64,000 nucleotides of DNA from Lucinisca nassula (Eukaryota > Mollusca > Bivalvia > Lucinida > Lucinidae), in contig OY757011.1 of the NCBI GenBank assembly GCA_963580285.1, forward strand, positions 116,617,037-116,681,036, given 5' to 3'. The translations under genes and the position numbers were made by a program. Position 1 is the first letter of the stretch, and each line of letters starts with the position of its first letter. The notes under the pieces were generated by a model. That model did no database searches, was not told where the DNA came from, and saw nothing but the letters and a program-made list of their open reading frames with translations. Positions 1 through 11,021 of the stretch are shown here, piece by piece.

Positions 1-1266
1 TATTCGATTTTCAACTTCATAGTACTTTGCCACGCGGTGTAACAGAACATTTGCGTATGTCCTAATCATCATCATTTTTACTTCTAAGCATGATGGTATA
101 GGTTTCGAAATCCAGCAGGTATCAACGGCGAATAAGGAATAAGGAACAAATCCAAATTTTCCTTATTCCTTATTCGATTTTCAACTTCATAGTACTTTGC
201 CACGCGGTGTAACAGAACATTTGCGTATGTCCTAATCATCATCTTTTTTACTTCTAAGCATGATGGTATAAGTTTCGAAATCCAGCAATTATCAACTGCG
301 AATAAGGAATAAGGAACAAATCCAAATTTTCCTTATTCCTTATTCGATTTTCAACTTCATAGTACTTTGCCACGCGGTGTAACAGAACATTTGCGTATGT
401 CCTAATCATCATCATTTTTACTTCTAAGCATGATGGTATAGGTTTCGAAATCCAGCAGGTATCAACGGCGACTAAGGAATAAGGAACAAATCCAAATTTT
501 CCTTATTCCTTATTCGATTTTCAACTTCACAGTACTTTGCCACGCGGTGTAACAGAACATTTGCGTATGTCCTAATCATCATCATTTTTACTTCTAAGCA
601 TGATGGTATAGGTTTCAAAATCCAGCAGATATAAACTGCGAATAAGGAATAAGGAACAAATCCAAATTTTCCTTATTCCTTATTCGATTTTCAACTTCAT
701 AGTACTTTGCCACGCGGTGTAACAGAACATTTGCGTATGTCCTAATCATCATCATTTTTACTTCTAAGCATGATGGTATAGGTTTCGAAATCCAGCAAGT
801 ATCAACTGCGAATAAGGAATAAGGAACAAATCCAAATTTTCCTTATTCCTTATTCGATTTTCAACTTCACAGTACTTTGCCACGCGGTGTAACGGAATAT
901 TTGCGTATGTCCTAATCTTCATCATTTTTACTTCTAAGCATGATGGTATAGGTTTCGAAATCCAGCAGGTATCAACGGCGAATAAGGAATAAGGAACAAA
1001 TCCAAATTTTCCTTATTCCTTATTCGATTTTCAACTTCACAGTACTTTGCCACGCGGTGTAACAGAACATTTGCGTATGTCCTAATCATCATCATTTTTA
1101 CTTCTAAGCATGATGGTATAGGTTTCAAAATCCAGCAGATATAAACTGCGAATAAGGAATAAGGAACAAATCCAAATTTTCCTTATTCGATTTTCAACTT
1201 CATAGTACTTTGCCACGCGGTGTAACAGAACATTTGCGTATGTCCTAATCATCATCATTTTTACTT
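1..1266 (-). repeat. 170-bp satellite array, left arm
   Basis: About 7.4 head-to-tail copies of a 170-bp unit; the landmark TATTCGATTTTCAACTTCA recurs at 1, 171, 341, 511, 681, 851 and 1021. Copies differ by only a few bases, so the array is young or homogenised. Each unit holds a perfect 16-bp hairpin (CGAATAAGGAATAAGG and its complement around a 16-nt loop). The array runs off the left edge. One unit near 1181 lost a 7-bp repeat. The size falls in the range of known bivalve satellites, but I cannot assign it to a named family. Confidence 0.95.
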
Positions 1267-4085
1267 GATACCTGCTGGATTTCGAAACCTATACCATCAT
1301 GCTTAGAAGTAAAAATGATGATGATTAGGACATACGCAAATGTTCTGTTACACCGCGTGGCAAAGTACTATGAAGTTGAAAATCGAATAAGGAATAAGGA
1401 AAATTTGGATTTGTTCCTTATTCCTTATTCGCAGTTGATACTTGCTGGATTTCGAAACCTATACCATCATGCTTAGAAGTAAAAATGATGATGATTAGGA
1501 CATACGCAAATGTTCTGTTACACCGCGTGGCAAAGTACTGTGAAGTTGAAAATCGAATAAGGAATAAGGAAAATTTGGATTTGTTCCTTATTCCTTATTC
1601 GCCGTTGATACCTGCTGGATTTCGAAACCTATACCATCATGCTTAGAAGTAAAAATGATGATGATTAGGACATACGCAAATATTCCGTTACACCGCGTGG
1701 CAAAGTACTATGAAGTTGAAAATCGAATAAGGAATAAGGAAAATTTGGATTTGTTCCTTATTCCTTATTCGCAGTTGATACCTGCTGGATTTCGAAACCT
1801 ATACCATCATGCTTAGAAGTAAAAATGATGATGATTAGGACATACGCAAATGTTCTGTTACACCGCGTGGCAAAGTACTATGAAGTTGAAAATCGAATAA
1901 GGAATAAGGAAAATTTGGATTTGTTCCTTATTCCTTATTCGCAGTTTATATCTGCTGGATTTTGAAACCTATACCATCATGCTTAGAAGTAAAAATGATG
2001 ATGATTAGGACATACGCCAATGTTCTGTTACACCGCGTGGCAAAGTACTGTGAAGTTGAAAATCGAATAAGGAATAAGGAAAATTTGGATTTGTTCCTTA
2101 TTCCTTATTCGCCGTTGATACCTGCTGGATTTCGAAACCTATACCATCATGCTTAGAAGTAAAAATGATGATGATTAGGACATACGCAAATGTTCTGTTA
2201 CACCGCGTGGCAAAGTACTGTGAAGTTGAAAATCGAATAAGGAATAAGGAAAATTTGGATTTGTTCCTTATTCCTTATTCGCCGTTGATACCTGATGGAT
2301 TTCGAAACCTATACCATCATGCTTAGAAGTAAAAATGATGATGATTAGGACATACGCAAATGTTCTGTTACACCGCGTGGCAAAGTACTATGAAGTTGAA
2401 AATCGAATAAGGAATAAGGAAAATTTGGATTTGTTCCTTATTCCTTATTCGCCGTTGTTACCTGCTGGATTTTCGAAACCTATACCATCATGCTTAGAAG
2501 TAAAAATGATGATGATTAGGACATACGCAAATGTTCTGTTACACCGCGTGGCAAAGTACTGTGAAGTTGAAAATCGAATAAGGAATAAGGAAAATTTGGA
2601 TTTGTTCCTTATTCCTTATTCTCCGTTGATACCTGCTGGATTTCGAAACCTATACAATCATGCTTAGAAGTAAAAATGATGATGATTAGGACATACGCAA
2701 ATGTTCTGTTACACCGCGTGGCAAAGTACTATGAAGTTGAAAATCGAATAAGGAATAAGGAAAATTTGGATTTGTTCCTTATTCCTTATTCGCAGTTTAT
2801 ATCTGCTGGATTTTGAAACCTATACCATCATGCTTAGAAGTAAAAATGATGATGATTAGGACATACGCAAATGTTCTGTTACACCGCGTGGCAAAGTACT
2901 GTGAAGTTGAAAATCGAATAAGGAATAAGGAAAATTTGGATTTGTTCCTTATTCCTTATTCGCCGTTGATACCTGCTGGATTTCGAAACCTATACCATCA
3001 TGCTTAGAAGTAAAAATGATGATGAATAGGACATACGCAAATGTTCTGTTACACCGCGTGGCAAAGTACTATGAAGTTGAAAATCGAATAAGGAATAAGG
3101 AAAATTTGGATTTGTTCCGATTTTGAAACCTATACCATCATGCTTAGAAGTAAAAATGATGATGATTAGGACATACGCAAATGTTCTGTTACACCGCGTG
3201 GCAAAGTACTATGAAGTTGAAAATCGAATAAGGAATAAGGAGAATTTGGATTTGTTCCTTATTCCTTATTCGCCGTTGATACCTGCTGGATTTTGAAACC
3301 TATACCATCATGCTTAGAAGTAAAAATGATGATGATTAGGACATACGCAAATGTTCTGTTACACTGCGTGGCAAAGTACTATGAAGTTGAAAATCGAATA
3401 AGGAATAAGGAAAATTTGGATTTTTTCCTTATTCCTTATTCGCAGTTTATATCTGCTGGATTTTGAAACCTATACCATCATGCTTAGAAGTAAAAATGAT
3501 GATGATTAGGACATACGCAAATGTTCTGTTACACCGCTTGGCAAAGTACTATGAAGTTGAAAATCGAATAAGGAATAAGGAAAATTTGGATTTGTTCCTT
3601 ATTCCTTATTCGCAGTTTATATCTGCTGGATTTTGAAACCTATATCATCATGCTTAGAAGTAAAAATGATGATGATTAGGACATACGCAAATGTTCTGTT
3701 ACACCGCGTGGCAAAGTACTGTGAAGTTGAAAATCGAATAAGGAATAAGGAAAATTTGGATTTGTTCCTTATTCCTTATTCGCCGTTGATACCTGCTGGA
3801 TTTCGAAACCTATACCATCATGCTTAGAAGTAAAAATGATGATGATTAGGACATACGCAAATGTTCTGTTACACCGCGTGGCAAAGTACTATGAAGTTGA
3901 AAATCGAATAAGGAATAAGGAGAATTTGGATTTGTTCCTTATTCCTTATTCGCCGTTGATACCTGCTGGATTTTGAAACCTATACCATCATGCTTAGAAG
4001 TAAAAATGATGATGATTAGGACATACGCAAATGTTCTGTTACACTGCGTGGCAAAGTACTATGAAGTTGAAAATCGAATAAGGAA
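1267..4085 (+). repeat. 170-bp satellite array, right arm (inverted)
   Basis: The same 170-bp unit in the opposite orientation, about 16.5 copies. Two sub-types alternate irregularly: one reads GCCGTTGATACCTGCTGG, the other GCAGTTTATATCTGCTGG with TTTTGAAACC downstream. This suggests a weak higher-order structure. One unit ending near 3118 is truncated to about 155 bp. Open reading frames of 64 to 110 codons arise because the repeat lacks stops in one frame. As 170 is not a multiple of 3 and the frame is not kept between units, they are not genes. Confidence 0.95.
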
Positions 4086-4170
4086 TAAGGAATAAGGAAT
4101 AAGGAACAAGGAATAAGGAATAAGGAACAAGGAATAAGGAATAAGGAACAAGGAATAAGGAATAAGGAAC
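4076..4170 (+). repeat. AATAAGG microsatellite expansion at array end
   Basis: The hairpin arm of the satellite is expanded into tandem AATAAGG and AACAAGG heptamers in a roughly 21-bp super-repeat. It marks the array edge and abuts the retrotransposon fragment directly, so the array either grew or inserted into the RNase H region of that element. Confidence 0.9.
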
Positions 4171-4556
4171 CAACTTAACACTCGTTTCAAAATGTTGTAG
4201 AGCAAGAACCAAAGATAAACACTCCTCTATGGTAGAGTAATTTCTCTGATGCTTATTAAGCTATTTAGAAAAGTAACACAATGGATGATCTGCACCATTA
4301 TCGACGTCCTGAAGCAAAGCACTACCTACACCAACATCACTAGCATCTACTGCTACCTTAAACTCCTTTTCAAAGTTTGGTACCAAGAGAACTGGCTCAC
4401 TCTTGAGTATGGCTTTAAGCTTATCAAAGGCGTTTTGGCATGTTTCGTTCAAGTGAGTATTTGTTCTTTTGCTGAGGAAATTTTGTCAAAGGCTCAGCAA
4501 TGACAGAGAAATTATTACAGAATTTTCTGTAAAAAACAGCCATACAAAGAAATAAG
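4171..4556 (-). pseudogene. Ty3/gypsy RT C-terminus and RNase H fragment
   Basis: The minus-strand translation shows the RT thumb-to-RNase H transition of a Ty3/gypsy-type pol. Visible pieces are FYRKFC, a PNFEKEF stretch, the RNase H start VAVDASDVGVG (its Asp is the first catalytic residue of the family), and HPLCYFSK. An in-frame TAG follows YFSK, and there is a one-base frameshift before the PNFEKEF segment. The reading resumes after the stop with RNYSTIEECLSL and is cut by the satellite array at about 4171. It is the 3'-most surviving piece of the element spanning 18400-4171. Clearly a fossil. Confidence 0.85.
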
Positions 4557-4789
4557 CCAGCGCATGACAAAACCTACAACAAGATATGTGCGCCCAACGA
4601 AGACTCAGAGCAGCCTACGCATCCGCACAGTCTGATCAGAGACTTTGTTGTGCGCTCTGAGGATAGCTAACGGCTCAATGCTCCTTCATGCAACCAAGAG
4701 AAGTCTCTAGCCAGACTATATGGATGCGCAGGCAGATCTGAGTCTTCGATGGGCGCATATGTCTTATTATAGGTTTTGTTGTGCGCTGG
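4557..4789. mobile_element. Foldback MITE with about 78-bp inverted arms
   Basis: Ends are CCAGCGCA and TGCGCTGG. The left arm (4557-4634) and right arm (about 4713-4789) are imperfect inverted complements over most of their length. It interrupts the gypsy RT: RT-like sequence is in the same orientation on both sides (ending at 4790 and resuming at 4556). Related fragments with GCGCATCC and CAGTCT cores occur near 37920 and 38680. No target duplication could be confirmed. Confidence 0.8.
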
Positions 4790-4968
4790 CTCAAATCGTA
4801 TCAGTTGTCTTTGCATTTGGGTAGGAGAAAGTGTGAAATAGCTTCAACTATAGCATCAATGGGTTTCATATGACCTTGACCTGCAACATGGTCTAGAAAT
4901 GTCACACTTGCATGGCAAACCTGACTTTTTCCAAGAGTTATTGTCAATTTTGCACTACTCAATGTAAC
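4790..4968 (-). pseudogene. Ty3/gypsy RT palm/thumb fragment
   Basis: Minus-strand translation holds SSAKLTITLGKSQVCHASV and a FLDHVAGQGHMKPID segment. These match the conserved region just after the catalytic palm of Ty3/gypsy RTs. It continues colinearly into the 4171-4556 fragment across the foldback MITE. The upstream edge at about 4968 is an abrupt junction with a Penelope-like 3' module, so the rest of the palm lies beyond that insertion, at 7336-7824. Confidence 0.8.
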
Positions 4969-5506
4969 AAAATAGAAGTGGAGGCAATGATCAGGAATCG
5001 ATATAATCAACCAGCAGTTCCAATCAGAGAGACCAAAGGGAAAGAAACAAAAACATGAAACAACAGACCCTAATGGAAACATCATTAGCGGAAAGCCAAA
5101 AGGACGGTTACTTTCCCACAAAATGGCCAATAGGCTATCCAAAATAAAATAATATAAGCGACACAAACACAAACCATAACAAAAATAAACCGCGACAGAA
5201 GAACCGCTTTGGAACGGTCAGCGGAAACAAATTCCACTGTCGCGATTTAGACAAATAATTTGTTCAGTCTGCATGAAAGCCTCCTAATTCATCAGTGCAA
5301 CATTTCTGTGGACACAAATAATCAAACAACCATAGAGATGAAACAACGCTGAAGACTCGACAGCAAGAAACCACTGAAATGCTGGGGCAAAAGAAAACCA
5401 ACAGTTCGACTCCGATGGGCCCGACCAGAGACAGAGCATCAGGCACCAACCAACATTACCTTATTACCTTGAATTAGATCTCTCTAATCAAGTTCTCAAT
5501 AAGCCT
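4969..5506 (-). mobile_element. PLE 3' non-coding module (copy 1)
   Basis: A minus-oriented copy of the block that follows the RT stop codon at 13410 on the plus strand. Shared landmarks are AGGCTTATTGAGAATTAGAG-like sequence just after the stop, CTGATGCTCTGTCTCTGG, GCGACGGAAG, and a terminal GATCTTTGTTTTACTTCTA. It joins directly to the RT remains at 5507. This block recurs at least eight times in the window, often without RT, as expected for 5'-truncated insertions. Confidence 0.8.
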
Positions 5507-6625
5507 TTACGCTGGAACCGTCATATAGAATCTGAGGCCTGACCCACCGGCGTGCAATTAAAGAGGGAAGCAAAGTTGTCAACCGTGATTGGGTTACCAT
5601 GCATGCAGTCTGTCGTATAACATTTATGTTGTACCCAATCTTTTTATAGCGAAGAATGATTTTACGAAATCGGGTGCTGAAATCATTGTGGTTATATATT
5701 TTTCTGAATTTATATACTAAGTCACCATAAAATTCGGATTCCAATAGACCTTGTCGCAAAAGAGATTTAAGTCCAATATTGAATGTTGAAATTGAATCAG
5801 AATGACGTCTATAAGTATTTGAAAAGGCTTTGCGTAGTTTATGGTACCGATAACCCTGATTAAGAAGTTAAGCCGTTAACAATTTATTACGAGTGTTGAA
5901 GTCAGTTACAGGACTACACACTCTGGCAAATCGAATTAATTGCGAATTATAAACGCCATAGGATGGCGCAAGAGGAAAATCGCCATCCAAAAAAGGAAAT
6001 TTTACAATCTCAGAATGAAAATCATCGCGTTTATCATAAACTTTGCACGAAACAAACCCATGTACAATAGATAGATGTAAATCCAAAAACGAGGCCTCGG
6101 TATCAGATGAATTTGCTTTATTTAAGTGAAATTCTGGGGGAGGGGGGGGGGGGGGGGGGTAGGGGGTAAACTTGACTGATCAACCCATCAAAATAGGTAT
6201 TATCAATATTTAATAAATCATCCAAATATCTATAAGTGGAGCTTAAAGCTTCAATGATCTCAGACTGGTTTTCAGCAGAAAGGGACATCATGAAGTCTCT
6301 CTCATAATAAAACACAAAACAAAAAGCCACAAGTGGTACGCAATAAGTACCCATCGGAATACCCACAACTTGTCTAAATAACTTAGTACCAAATCTTATG
6401 TAAATATTGTCAAGTAGAAAGGTGAGAGCTTCACACGCTTTCTGACAGGACCATAAAGTATAATTTTTATGCTCTTCAGAAGTGAAAAAGCATTTCTTAC
6501 ATTACATGCAAGCTAGAGGGATTCTTCCCTATGAAATGTTCATTCAATTAAATCATTAAGTTTTTCTTTTATAAGATTATGAGGAAGAGTAGTGTAAAGG
6601 GTGGAAAAATCATAAGTAGACAGAC
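5507..6625 (-). pseudogene. PLE reverse transcriptase, decayed copy 1
   Basis: Minus-strand fragments colinear with the fuller RT at 11959-13410. They include LNIDNTYFDGLISQ, a YLDD catalytic motif in STYRYLDDLLN, GIPMGT in motif B, LDLHLSIVHGFVSC, and FRKIYNHNDFSTRFRK near the C-terminus. Frameshifts and stops break it into at least three frames, and a poly-G run at 6127-6160 is inserted after the YLDD region. The remaining N-terminal part lies at 7201-7335, beyond an inverted 3' module. Confidence 0.85.
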
Positions 6626-7200
6626 TTAAAGGCTTATTGAGAATTAGAGGGATCTAATTCAAGGTTATGTGGTGCCTGATGCTCTGTCTCTGGTTGGGCC
6701 CATCGGAGTCTAACTGTTGGTTTTCTTTTGCTCCAGCATTTCAGTGGTTTCTTGCTGTCGAGTCCTCACCGATGTCTCACCTCTGTGGTTCTTTGATTAT
6801 TTGTGTTCACGGAGATGTTGCACTGCTGAGTTAGGAGGCCTTCTTGTGGACTGAACAAACTATTTGTCTAAATCGCGACGGAAGTAAGGGCGAGGATTGT
6901 GGCCACGTAAAATCTATTTAAGCACCCCCCCCCCCCCCCAGTGGAAATCTTTCCACTGACCGTTCCAAGGCGGTTTATTTATGTTGTTGTTTGTTACTTA
7001 CTGTGTGTATCACTTGTGTCTTTTTATTTTGGATGGCCATATGGCCATTTTGTGGGAAAGTAACTGTCCTTATTGCCTTCCTTTGTTTAGGTTTCCATTA
7101 TGGTCTGGTCGCTTCATGTTTGTGATTCTTTCCCTTTGGTGTCTTTGATGGGTAGCGTAAGTAAATTGTATCGATTCCTGATCTTTGTTTTACTTCTACT
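6626..7200 (+). mobile_element. PLE 3' module (copy 2), inverted within PLE copy 1
   Basis: A plus-oriented 3' module starting exactly at the post-stop landmark (GGCTTATTGAGAATTAGAGG) and ending in TGATCTTTGTTTTACTTCTA. Both flanks (6625 downward and 7201-7335) are consecutive parts of the same RT reading frame on the minus strand. So this is a separate, severely 5'-truncated insertion into PLE copy 1. It carries a poly-C tract near 6930, at the same position as in other copies. Confidence 0.75.
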
Positions 7201-7335
7201 TTGAAGCATGAAAACGCATGGATTTCAATTTATTTAAAACTTCATTAGATTTTTTTTTATAGACCAAAACAGATTTCTATCTGATCTTTCGCAGACTTTT
7301 TCGCAATATTTTATCACATGTTTTTCTGATGGCAG
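7201..7335 (-). pseudogene. PLE RT N-terminal fragment of copy 1
   Basis: The minus-strand nucleotide sequence parallels 12200-12330 on the plus strand: the segment encoding CDKVFERSGRNLFWSIKN in the fuller copy. It is the upstream continuation of the RT at 5507-6625, displaced by copy 2 of the 3' module. Truncated upstream at the junction with the gypsy RT fragment. Confidence 0.65.
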
Positions 7336-7824
7336 TAAAACACGAAGTTAATAAGAATAGTAAAAGTTAATAAAGAATGCCTTAATAGTACCAAGATGTT
7401 GATTCCACTTGTCACTGTATATGATAGCATCACCAATATAAGGACCACAGCCTTCCAGCCCTGCTATAACCTTGTTTATTAAGCGCAATTGTCTTGTTTG
7501 TTTGTTTTTTTTTATGTTTTTTGCTGTTTTTTTTTTTTTTCATTCCAAATGGCATTACTTTATAAATACTTAAATAATCCATCCGATGTTGTAAATGCGA
7601 ATGCAAAAACCTCCTTTGCTCTATTTGTGAGAGAAATGTCAAAAACATTTCAGAAGGTCGTATTTCGTTATGTATTTTGCATTCCCGATATTATCAATGC
7701 AGTCATTCATTCTTGGAATAAAAAAGCTGTCTGTTGTACTCAAAGAATTAACATCACAAACGAAATGTCACATCAGGTTTTTGTACAAGAATACAAGTGC
7801 TCCATCCACATTGGCTCGGTTCGA
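7336..7824 (-). pseudogene. Ty3/gypsy RT finger/palm fragment
   Basis: Minus-strand pieces include IEPSQCGWSTCILVQKPDV (the conserved start of the RT fingers) and YLSIYKVMPFGMK, the palm region of Ty3/gypsy RTs. A segment reading GCGPYIGDAI in another frame follows. Interrupted by stops and by a T-rich insertion near 7500-7540. It fits colinearly between the RT N-terminal piece at 9443-9620 and the piece at 4790-4968. Confidence 0.75.
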
Positions 7825-8050
7825 TGATTGGTTTGAATTGAGGTTTAACGACCCTGCCAGCACTATTTATGTAATTTTGGAGATGCTGCTTCCAATTTTT
7901 TATGGGACTTTTTCGCGCCATTGAGATGAAATGACATCCCAAGCCCTGCCGCTCAATGAAACCAAAAGGTTTATATGCATTGGACGGTCAGACTCACACA
8001 ACTTTGCCTGGGCAGACTTAGTCTTTCTTAGTGGTTTACCAGTACTGTTG
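7825..8050 (-). mobile_element. SINE-1 copy a, 3' part
   Basis: On the minus strand this reads as the 3' two-thirds of the dispersed SINE-1: the GTACTGGTAAACC block, a TTTCATTGAGCG block, ATGTCATTTCATCTCAATG, and a tail with CGTTAAACCTCAA. Its 5' third lies at 9367-9442; the two halves are separated by PLE copy 3 (8051-9366). The SINE itself sits inside the gypsy RT. Confidence 0.75.
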
Positions 8051-8605
8051 TGTGAAACAGAAGTGAAGGTAATTAACAGGAATCGATATAACTAACCTAC
8101 ACCTCCCATCAGAGACACCAAAGGGAAAGAAACACACTCATGAAATAACTAGACCCTAATGGAAACATCAATAGCGGAAAGCCAATAAGGACAGTTACTT
8201 TCCCTCCAAATGGCCAATTGGCTATCCAAAACAAAACTATAAGCGATACACACACTCAAAGACAAAACGTGACAAAAATAAACCGAGAAGAACTGCCTTG
8301 GAGCGGTCAATTAATATAATTTCACTGACGGGGGGTGGGGGCTTAAATCGATTTTACGTGGCCGCATCCTCGCTTCCGTCGCGATTTAGACAATTTGTCC
8401 AGTCCTCATTAAGACTTCCTAACTCATCAGTGCAACATCTCCGAGAGCACAAAAATCAAACAACCACAGAGATGAAACAACGATGAGGACTCGACAGCAA
8501 CAAGCCACTGAAATACTGGAGCAAAAGAAAACCAACAATTAGTCACCAATGGCCGCGACCAGAGCCAGAGCTTCAGGTACACATAAGTAAGCTTTTACGC
8601 TGCAA
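8051..8605 (-). mobile_element. PLE 3' module (copy 3)
   Basis: Minus-oriented 3' module with the GGGGTGGGGGCTTAAATCG poly-G/C position, the GCGATTTAGACAA landmark and CATCAGTGCAACATCTCC. It adjoins RT remains at 8606-9145 and together they form one 5'-truncated PLE inserted in SINE-1. Confidence 0.8.
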
Positions 8606-9366
8606 CCGTCATAGAATCTGAGACCTGACCCACTGGCGTGCAATTAAAGACGGAAGCAAAGTTATCAACCGTGATTGGGTTAACTACCATGCGTGCAGTC
8701 TGTAGAATGATATTAATGTTGTACCCAATCTTTTTATATGGAAGAACGATTTTTATATACTAAGTTGCCATAAAATTCGAGTTCCTATAGACCTTGTTGC
8801 AGAAGAGATTTAAGTTCAACATTGAATATTGAAATTAAATCGGAATGAGGTCTATAACATTTAGAAAAAAAAAGCTTTGCGTAGTTTATGATACCGATAA
8901 CCCTGATAAAGAAGTTTAGGAGTTAACGATTTATATTGAGTGTTGAAGTCAGTTACATGACTTAACACTCTGGCAAATCGAATTAATTGCGAAATATAAA
9001 CGCAATAGGATGCCGCACAAGTAACAGCGTCATCCAAGAAAGGAAAATTTACAATCTCAAAATCAAAATCATCGCGTTTATTATACATATTGCAGGAAAC
9101 AAACCCTTCTACAATAGATAGATGTAAATGAAACAAAAAACGGGGCCTCAGTATCAGAGTGAGTGAGTGTTTCAGTTTTACGTCCCACCAACAGCTAAGG
9201 TCATACGGAGACGGGACCTCGGTTTAAAGACTCATCTGAAAGTCTGGAGAAGCCCGGGATCGAACCTGCGACCCCTGGTTTTACAAGTCGAGTAGCGTAA
9301 CCACTCGACCACGGAGGCTTCTACCTCAGTATCAGAAGAATTTGATTTAGTTAAATGAAGTTTTCG
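8606..9366 (-). pseudogene. PLE RT, decayed copy 3 (split by a tRNA-SINE)
   Basis: The main minus-strand piece reads LHLSIVEGFVSCNMYNKRDD and SQLIRFARVLSHVTDFN, followed by the GYRYHKLRKAF stretch. These align with residues about 290-385 of the RT at 11959-13410. A tRNA-derived SINE (9159-9323) with a 13-bp target duplication interrupts it, and a short stretch of RT continues to about 9366. Several frameshifts; internal deletions toward the C-terminus near 8750. Confidence 0.8.
9159..9323 (-). mobile_element. tRNA-derived SINE with 13-bp target duplication
   Basis: On the minus strand it begins with a tRNA-like head: GCCTCCGTGGTCGAGTGG is an A-box region and GGTTCGATCCC a B-box, giving an internal RNA polymerase III promoter. 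It ends in an (ACTC)n tail. CCTCAGTATCAGA flanks it on both sides (9146-9158 and 9324-9336), marking a clean insertion into PLE copy 3. At 165 bp with few changes in the boxes it may be a fairly recent copy. Confidence 0.92.
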
Positions 9367-9442
9367 GGTCGGTCAGTTTCAGCTCTGCGTGGAAGCACAA
9401 TACAGCCCAATCTATTTCTCCAAGCATCGATGGGCGGGGGCG
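9367..9442 (-). mobile_element. SINE-1 copy a, 5' part
   Basis: The minus strand carries the SINE-1 head: CCCCGCCCATCGATGCTTGG, a GGGCTGTATTGTGCTTCC block, and CACGCAGAGCTGAAA. It is completed by 7825-8050 on the far side of the inserted PLE. The gypsy RT resumes on both outer sides, showing that SINE-1 landed in the RT first. Confidence 0.75.
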
Positions 9443-9620
9443 AAGAAGGTATTGTCCAACAAATACTGATTTCTTGTTTTAAGATATTTTGTTTTATAGG
9501 ATTCATTCTGAACGGGTTTGTTTTGCAGGTTTAGAACCTTGAATGTCCACATCGTGAAATATTTTGTACGTCCGCGATGGAAATAAGTGCTCATATTCAA
9601 AATTCAATTGTTTCAGTTAA
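9443..9620 (-). pseudogene. Ty3/gypsy RT N-terminal fragment, downstream of integrase
   Basis: Minus-strand translation gives LFPSRTYKIFHDVDIQGSK in one frame and NQYLLDN in another. Together they resemble the leader of Ty3/gypsy RTs (a short acidic stretch, HDV(D/I), then a YLLDN helix before the fingers). It begins about 50 bp after the integrase C-terminal tail. This is the evidence that RT follows integrase, so the pol order is protease-integrase-RT. Frameshifted; moderate confidence in the exact limits. Confidence 0.55.
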
Positions 9621-9666
9621 TTTTGTTGGTCTGGCTCTTGATGTGACAGTTTTTGATAAAGATTCT

Positions 9667-10905
9667 TCAGAGTGTCAGAACTCTGTAGCTTTCATGATCA
9701 GATTTCGTTGAATTATCGTACACACAGTCATTTTCATATGATACAAGTGTAACAGAGCTAGCACGATTCACTGATGTTATAGGTGAATTATCTCTGTCTA
9801 TGCGTTCTATAAGCATGCTAATATGACACATCTGTTTTAGCTTGCGTCTCCCAGGAGTGTTAATTATGTAATTCACATCACTGATCTTTTTGTCTACAGT
9901 GTAGAGACCATAATACCTGGCTTGCAAAGATTCTTCAGGGATAGGCAAAGAGCAAGTACACTATCACCTACTTTAGTACTGTTTCTTTTTTCTTTGAGCT
10001 GACTGAAGATTGGTCCGAACATTATGGCCAAATACTGATTCAAATGGAATGAATCCAAAAGATTCTTGTACAGATTCTGTAACATCAGCAAATAAAAACA
10101 AATGAATGCCTTCTGTGTCAAGGCAATAAGATTTTACCATGTGTTTCAATGTTTGGAATCTTTCAAAGGCACACACTGACATTCAGGATGATATACTGAA
10201 TAATGCCAAGTTCATGAAATAAATCCAGATACAAAATTTGAACCTTTGCCTGTGGGAAGACCAACAAGGCCTTGGCAATTGTCTTAGTTATGATATTTCT
10301 AAGTAAAATGGCTTCAGGAAAACGCATGGAAGCACATATAATGGTCCAAAGATATCCATAATCAGACTTAGTTCTTGGCAAGGGACCTACGCAGTTTATA
10401 TTATTCGACAAAAAGGTTCATTAAATACTGGTATAGGCTGCAAAAGAGCCTTAGGTATAGTTTGATCGGGTTTTCCTACCAGCTGGCATGTATGACAGGA
10501 TCTACCATGTAGAGTAACACCAGATTTTAACCCAGGCAAATAAAAATGATAAAGAATCTCGTGACAGGTTTTATTTGCACCTAAATGTCTTGACATCGGA
10601 GTTTCATGTGCCAAGTTTAATATTTCAGGGCGATAAAATCGCGAAACCACTATCTCTTCTCGTCTTCTGCTGAGACATATGGCGGACGCCATTTTCTCAC
10701 CAAAATGCCATTGTTGGCATAATAACAAACTGGTGCCTGAGATACTTCTTGCTCACCTAAAGCTCTTTCAAATAAGGCGAAATTTCAGAAGTACTATGCT
10801 GGTCTATAGAAAGCTGTGACCCAAATAATTTGGCATGACCTAAATCAAGAGATGAGTCATTCTCATGAACGTGTGTCTGCGTATCAAGTAGGCATGCAAA
10901 ATAGA
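9667..10905 (-). pseudogene. Ty3/gypsy integrase (H2C2 zinc finger, core, C-terminal tail)
   Basis: Reading down the minus strand: RKWRPPY-like lead-in, a zinc-binding HHCC domain (HETPMSRHLGANKTCHEIL, then HGRSCHTCQLVGKP), the core start (NCVGPLPRTKS with the first catalytic Asp position replaced by Asn in NCVGP), CASMRFPEAILLRNI, ALERF-like CAFERFQTLKHMVKSYCLD, SFGFIPFESVFGH, and the post-core ARYYGLYTV plus RRKLKQMCHISML. Integrase inserts the cDNA copy. Here it is a fossil: several frame changes and a deletion in the core between 10163 and 10182. Confidence 0.85.
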
Positions 10906-10990
10906 AAGCATCCATGCGGACCAAGTATTTGTCTAAGCAACGACAGAACCAAAGGCCTGGATTATGGCCATGTAAAATCGATTTAAGCCC

Positions 10991-11021
<31 letters not shown>

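Noticed and set aside
934..3827. Repeated open frames of 64 and 110 codons in the satellite array
   Set aside because: They are translations of the 170-bp repeat; the unit is not a multiple of 3, and the frame closes within one or two units.
1..4085. CRISPR array
   Set aside because: The repeats are 170 bp with no variable spacers, in a eukaryotic repeat context.
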